From: Serratia sp. UGAL515B_01
GTDB taxonomy: Bacteria > Pseudomonadota > Gammaproteobacteria > Enterobacterales > Enterobacteriaceae
Reading direction: 5' to 3'
DNA: 64,000 bases
NCBI RefSeq assembly: GCF_033095805.1
Contig: NZ_CP109901.1
Coordinates: forward strand, 1,426,001 to 1,490,000
Position numbers and translations under genes: made by a program. Position 1 is the first letter of the stretch; the number at the start of each line of letters is the position of its first letter. This document shows positions 59,961 to 64,000 of this stretch, in pieces. The notes beneath the pieces were generated by a model that was not told the origin of the DNA, ran no database searches, and saw nothing but the letters and a program-made list of their open reading frames with translations.

Positions 59961-61745
59961 ATGCGTACTGAATATTGTGGGCAGTTGAATCTGGCCCATG
60001 TAGGCCAAGAAGTCACTTTGTGTGGTTGGGTAAACCGCCGCCGCGATTTGGGCGGGCTGATCTTTATTGATATGCGTGATCGTGAAGGCATTGTTCAGGT
60101 GTTCTTCGATCCGGATCAGAAGACGGCGTTCGATAAAGCTTTCGAACTGCGTAATGAGTTCTGCATTCAAATCGTGGGTACGGTACGGGCTCGCCCGGAA
60201 AGTCAAATCAATAAAGATATGGCGACCGGTGAAGTCGAAGTGTTTGCTCATGCTCTGGAGATCATTAACCGTTCTGAACCTCTGCCGTTGGATTCTAACC
60301 AAACCAATACCGAAGAGGCCCGCCTGAAATATCGTTATCTGGATCTGCGCCGCCCCGAAATGGCCGATCGTTTGAAAACTCGTGCCAAGATCACCAGTTT
60401 TGTACGTCGCTTTATGGATAGGGAGGGTTTCCTTGATATTGAAACCCCGATGTTGACCAAGGCTACTCCAGAGGGAGCGCGTGACTATCTGGTACCAAGC
60501 CGCGTGCATAAAGGCAAATTTTATGCGCTACCACAATCCCCGCAGTTGTTCAAACAGCTGCTCATGATGTCAGGCTTTGATCGCTACTATCAGATCGTCA
60601 AATGTTTCCGTGATGAAGATCTGCGTGCTGACCGTCAGCCGGAATTTACCCAGATTGACGTTGAAACTTCGTTCATGACTGCCGATCAGGTTCGGAAAGT
60701 GATGGAACAGTTGGTACACGAATTGTGGCTAGAGGTGAAAGGGGTCGATTTGGGTAAATTCCCCACGATGACGTTTGCGGAAGCCATGCGCCGTTTCGGC
60801 TCAGATAAGCCTGATCTGCGGAACCCACTGGAGCTGGTTGATGTTGCCGATCTGGTAAAAGACGTTGAATTCAAAGTATTCTCCGGCCCGGCCAATGATG
60901 CTAAAGGGCGCGTAGCAGCAATTTGTGTACCGGGCGGTGTGCAGTTGACACGCAAGCAGATCGATGAGTACGGCGCTTTTGTCAACATTTATGGTGCTAA
61001 AGGGTTGGCATGGCTGAAGGTCAATGACCGAGCTGCTGGTATGGAAGGCGTGCAAAGCCCGATTGCCAAGTTCCTCAGTGCTGACGTATTGGAAGCCGTT
61101 TTGGCGCGAACGAATGCACAGACCGGTGATATCCTGTTCTTCGGTGCGGACAGCTATAAAGTTGTTACCGACGCCATGGGGGCTTTGCGTCTGAAGTTGG
61201 GCCGAGATCTCGGATTGACCAAGTTGGAAAGTTGGGCTCCACTGTGGGTTGTCGACTTCCCGATGTTCGAAGACGACGGCGAAGGGGGATTGGCTGCCAT
61301 GCACCACCCGTTCACTGCACCGCGTGATATGAACCCACAAGAATTGCAGCAAGATCCTGCCTCTGCTATCGCCAATGCCTATGACATGGTGCTGAATGGC
61401 TACGAAGTGGGCGGCGGTTCCGTGCGTATTCACCGCAGTGAAATGCAGCAGACGGTATTTGGTATTCTCGGTATTAACGAACACGAGCAGCGTGAGAAGT
61501 TTGGCTTCCTGCTGGATGCACTAAAGTATGGCACGCCGCCACATGCTGGCCTAGCATTCGGCCTTGATCGTCTGGTTATGCTGTTAACTGGTACAGAAAA
61601 CATCCGCGACGTTATCGCCTTCCCGAAAACGACCGCAGCAGCATGTTTGATGACTGATGCGCCAAGCTTTGCCAACCCGGCTTCTTTGCAGGAGTTGGCC
61701 ATTAGCGTGGTAAAAAAAGGCTCTACCGAGCAAGAGAGCGAGTGA
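59961..61745 (+). CDS. aspS: Aspartate--tRNA ligase
   Basis: Class II synthetase, 594 residues. It has an N-terminal anticodon-binding OB fold (residues about 1-105), class II motif 2 ([20 protein letters not shown]), the bacterial insertion domain (about 285-420) and motif 3 ([13 protein letters not shown]). The stop overlaps the nudB ATG by one base. Confidence 0.97.
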   Translation: MRTEYCGQLNLAHVGQEVTLCGWVNRRRDLGGLIFIDMRDREGIVQVFFDPDQKTAFDKAFELRNEFCIQIVGTVRARPESQINKDMATGEVEVFAHALEIINRSEPLPLDSNQTNTEEARLKYRYLDLRRPEMADRLKTRAKITSFVRRFMDREGFLDIETPMLTKATPEGARDYLVPSRVHKGKFYALPQSPQLFKQLLMMSGFDRYYQIVKCFRDEDLRADRQPEFTQIDVETSFMTADQVRKVMEQLVHELWLEVKGVDLGKFPTMTFAEAMRRFGSDKPDLRNPLELVDVADLVKDVEFKVFSGPANDAKGRVAAICVPGGVQLTRKQIDEYGAFVNIYGAKGLAWLKVNDRAAGMEGVQSPIAKFLSADVLEAVLARTNAQTGDILFFGADSYKVVTDAMGALRLKLGRDLGLTKLESWAPLWVVDFPMFEDDGEGGLAAMHHPFTAPRDMNPQELQQDPASAIANAYDMVLNGYEVGGGSVRIHRSEMQQTVFGILGINEHEQREKFGFLLDALKYGTPPHAGLAFGLDRLVMLLTGTENIRDVIAFPKTTAAACLMTDAPSFANPASLQELAISVVKKGSTEQESE

Positions 61746-62191
61746 TGAATTACAAGCGACCCGAGTCTATTCTGGTGGTGATTTATGCAAAATCCAGTGG
61801 TCGGGTGCTGATGTTACAGCGGCGTGACGATACAGAGTTTTGGCAGTCGGTTACCGGCAGTCTGGAAGACACTGAATCGCCGTTACGTGCTGCACAGCGC
61901 GAAGTTATGGAAGAGATCGGTATCGATATCGAAGCAGAGGATCTGCCTCTGTTTGATTGTCAACGCTGTGTGGAATTTGAACTCTTTGTCCATTTGCGAC
62001 ATCGTTATGCGCCGGGCACTATGCGTAACAAAGAACACTGGTTTTGCCTGGCGTTACCTGAAGAGCGCGATCCGGTGTTGACCGAACATCACGCATACCA
62101 GTGGCTTGAGGCGGTGGAAGCCATCAAACTGACCAAGTCATGGAGTAATCAGCAGGCGATTGAAGAGTTTGTGATCCATTCTGTCCAGTAG
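61745..62191 (+). CDS. nudB: Dihydroneopterin triphosphate diphosphatase NudB
   Basis: Nudix enzyme of folate synthesis, 148 residues. The Nudix box is GSLEDTESPLRAAQREVMEE with IGID; YKRPESILVVIYA precedes it. ATG 61745 shares a base with the aspS stop. With pabB and pabC it is the third folate gene in this window. Confidence 0.94.
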   Translation: MNYKRPESILVVIYAKSSGRVLMLQRRDDTEFWQSVTGSLEDTESPLRAAQREVMEEIGIDIEAEDLPLFDCQRCVEFELFVHLRHRYAPGTMRNKEHWFCLALPEERDPVLTEHHAYQWLEAVEAIKLTKSWSNQQAIEEFVIHSVQ

Positions 62192-62212
62192 TTCTTTTTT
62201 GGAGATATTTTT

Positions 62213-62956
62213 ATGGCAGGTCATAGTAAATGGGCCAACACTAAGCACCGCAAGGCAGCGCAAGATTCCAAACGTGGAAAGATTTTCACCAAAATAATCC
62301 GTGAGCTGGTCACCGCAGCCAAATTGGGTGGGGGTGATCCAGGTGCTAACCCCCGGCTACGTGCGGCTATCGACAAAGCGCTGTCAAACAACATGACGCG
62401 TGATACTCTGAACCGCGCTATCGCCCGTGGTGTAGGTGGTGATGATGATACCAATATGGAAACCATCATCTATGAAGGCTATGGTCCTGGTGGCACTGCG
62501 GTGATGATTGAGTGCCTGAGTGATAACCGTAACCGTACTGTTGCAGAAGTGCGTCATGCGTTCACCAAATGTGGTGGTAACTTGGGTACAGACGGTTCCG
62601 TTGCGTATCTGTTCACAAAAAAAGGGGTGATCACCTATGCTCCTGGTCTGGATGAAGACCAAGTGATGGAAGCCGCACTGGAAGCCGGTGCGGAAGATAT
62701 TGTGGCCTATGACGATGGTGCGATAGATGTCTTTACTGCCTGGGAGAACCTGGGTGAAGTGAAAGATGCACTGACAGCAGCGGGTTTTGAGGCTGAAGCA
62801 GCTGAAGTTTCCATGATCCCATCAACCAAAGCGGATATGGACGCAGAAACGGCACCCAAGCTACTGCGTCTGATCGACATGCTGGAAGACTGTGATGATG
62901 TGCAGGAGGTTTACCATAACGGTGAAATTTCCGACGAGATCGCAGCTACGCTGTAA
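62213..62956 (+). CDS. yebC: YebC/PmpR-family protein
   Basis: A 247-residue protein of the YebC family (proposed transcription regulator; relatives help ribosomes pass proline stretches). [37 protein letters not shown] and [20 protein letters not shown] are conserved. 22 bp after nudB. Confidence 0.96.
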   Translation: MAGHSKWANTKHRKAAQDSKRGKIFTKIIRELVTAAKLGGGDPGANPRLRAAIDKALSNNMTRDTLNRAIARGVGGDDDTNMETIIYEGYGPGGTAVMIECLSDNRNRTVAEVRHAFTKCGGNLGTDGSVAYLFTKKGVITYAPGLDEDQVMEAALEAGAEDIVAYDDGAIDVFTAWENLGEVKDALTAAGFEAEAAEVSMIPSTKADMDAETAPKLLRLIDMLEDCDDVQEVYHNGEISDEIAATL

Positions 62957-63061
62957 GATAATCGACTGATGGCATTGCCTTCCGGTAACGTCAGGCTATT
63001 TAGGCGGTGCTCTGAGTAAGGTCAGGACACCGCCTTAAACTTAATGCAGGGTGTGGTAGCT

Positions 63062-63583
63062 ATGGCGATAATACTGGGAATCGATCCCGGCTCGCGCGTC
63101 ACTGGTTATGGCCTAATCCGCCAGCAGGGTCGCCAACTGACCTACGTCGCCAGCGGCTGTATTCGTACCGTAGTTGATGATATTCCGACGCGTTTAAAAC
63201 TGATTTATGCGGGTGTCAGTGAGATTATCACGCAGTTTCAGCCGGATTTTTTTGCTATCGAGCAAGTATTTATGGCAAAAAACCCGGATTCTGCCCTCAA
63301 ACTGGGGCAAGCGCGCGGCGTAGCGATCGTTGCCGCCGTCAATCAGAATCTAGAAGTGTTTGAATATGCGGCGCGTCAGGTCAAACAGACGGTGGTTGGG
63401 ACCGGAGCGGCTGAAAAGGCGCAGGTTCAACACATGGTGCGTTCGCTGCTAAAGCTTTCCGCCAATCCGCAGGCAGACGCTGCTGATGCATTGGCGATAG
63501 CCATTACCCACTGTCATCTCAGTCAGAACATACTGCGGATGAGTGAAGGGCGGTTGAATTTGTCGCGCGGGCGTCTGCGCTGA
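63062..63583 (+). CDS. ruvC: Crossover-junction endodeoxyribonuclease RuvC
   Basis: Resolves Holliday junctions. It has 173 residues with catalytic acids Asp7 ([14 protein letters not shown]), Glu66-type in [11 protein letters not shown], and the [12 protein letters not shown] pair. ATG 63062 matches E. coli; an in-frame ATG six codons upstream is less likely. Confidence 0.97.
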   Translation: MAIILGIDPGSRVTGYGLIRQQGRQLTYVASGCIRTVVDDIPTRLKLIYAGVSEIITQFQPDFFAIEQVFMAKNPDSALKLGQARGVAIVAAVNQNLEVFEYAARQVKQTVVGTGAAEKAQVQHMVRSLLKLSANPQADAADALAIAITHCHLSQNILRMSEGRLNLSRGRLR

Positions 63584-63624
63584 TGTCTATGCAGTATTGC
63601 CTCGAAAAAGGCTGAGTCGATGTA

Positions 63625-63649
63625 GGCTGGATATTCATCCAGCCTTTTT
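63625..63649 (+). promoter_or_regulatory. LexA box of ruvAB inside a terminator-like hairpin
   Basis: CTGGATATTCATCCAG (63627-63642) resembles the E. coli ruvAB SOS box. The same bases extend to a stem AGGCTGGAT/ATCCAGCCT followed by TTTTT, so the DNA could also end transcripts from ruvC. Confidence 0.85.
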
Positions 63650-63716
63650 TGTGGTATAAGCTTTACCATTATTGTGTGGCAAGAGTCCACATGCAGCGAT
63701 CCATTCAGGAGGGGTA

Positions 63717-64000
63717 ATGATAGGTCGTCTCAGAGGCGTTATTCTGGAAAAACAGCCACCGTTAGTGCTGTTAGAAGCCAACGGCGTCGGATATGAAGTC
63801 CATATGCCAATGACCTGTTTTTATGAACTGCCGGAACTGGGGCAAGAGGCTATCGTGTTTACCCAATTTGTTGTGCGTGAAGATGCACAACTACTCTATG
63901 GATTTAATGACAAGCAAGAACGTGCGTTGTTCCGGGAATTGATCAAAGTGAACGGCGTTGGGCCGAAGCTAGCATTGGCGATCCTTTCCGGAATGTCGGC
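63717..64000 (+). CDS. ruvA: Holliday junction helicase subunit RuvA, 3' end off the window
   Basis: The first 94 codons: [20 protein letters not shown], the OB-fold domain I, and the start of domain II with [20 protein letters not shown] (helix-hairpin-helix). AGGAGGGG precedes ATG 63717. RuvA binds Holliday junctions and guides RuvB. Confidence 0.96.
   Translation, partial: MIGRLRGVILEKQPPLVLLEANGVGYEVHMPMTCFYELPELGQEAIVFTQFVVREDAQLLYGFNDKQERALFRELIKVNGVGPKLALAILSGMS

Noticed and set aside
59868..60509. 213-codon minus-strand frame opposite aspS
   Set aside because: Shadow of the aspS coding sequence; aspS itself is certain.

Overview
The window is about 64 kb of chromosome from a gammaproteobacterium of the order Enterobacterales. 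The gene content, protein sequences and gene order follow the Escherichia coli blocks pdeD-sdaA-nudL-pabB-yoaH, lpxL/trhO-yceI-yceJ, solA-bssS-dinI-pyrC, rne/rluC-yceF-yceD-rpmF-plsX-fab-pabC-mltG-tmk-holB-ycfH-ptsG and cmoB-cmoA-yecN-yecE-yecD/aspS-nudB-yebC-ruvC-ruvA. The blocks are joined differently from E. coli, and the intergenic regions carry many ERIC palindromes. A Yersiniaceae-type genome (Serratia or Yersinia relative) fits best. That placement is an inference from synteny and protein similarity recalled from memory. I saw no tRNA, rRNA, phage, CRISPR or autonomous insertion sequence.

Layout. 1-9.6 kb: a truncated c-di-GMP phosphodiesterase, serine deaminase, CoA/folate genes, purT, dbpA, SOS gene yebG and a broken yqfB. 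9.9-12.7 kb: yebE and oligopeptidase B. 12.7-17.3 kb: a sugar/polyol ABC importer operon behind about 1 kb of repeat debris. 17.7-27.4 kb: a large HD-GYP membrane protein, ylaC, two tiny unrecognised ORFs, the antiporter cvrA, a POT peptide transporter and a YciI-like protein. 27.5-37.1 kb: lpxL, trhO, yceI, yceJ, tqsA, solA, bssS, dinI and pyrC. 37.3-55.3 kb: rne, then the long forward block of ribosome, fatty-acid, folate, cell-wall and replication genes ending in ptsG. 55.6-64 kb: the cmo tRNA-modification pair, the yec genes, aspS, nudB, yebC, ruvC and the start of ruvA.

Regulation readable in the DNA: three LexA boxes (yebG, dinI, ruvA), PurR-type operators at purT and pyrC, a pyrC leader able to hide its own Shine-Dalgarno sequence, a consensus CRP site near sdaA, CRP, Mlc and SgrS target sequences before ptsG, an rne 5' UTR, and many intrinsic terminators.

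The most unusual material is non-coding. One repeat family (A) is about 220-265 bp with terminal inverted repeats. It looks like a non-autonomous transposable element and in at least two places sits inside ERIC-like DNA. A second family (B, about 80 bp or longer) recurs in five places and supplies the stop codon of the HD-GYP gene. An ERIC-like element separates the LexA-controlled promoter of yebG from its reading frame. I found no convincing new multi-gene system. The two tiny ORFs, the repeat families and the HD-GYP protein are the best leads.
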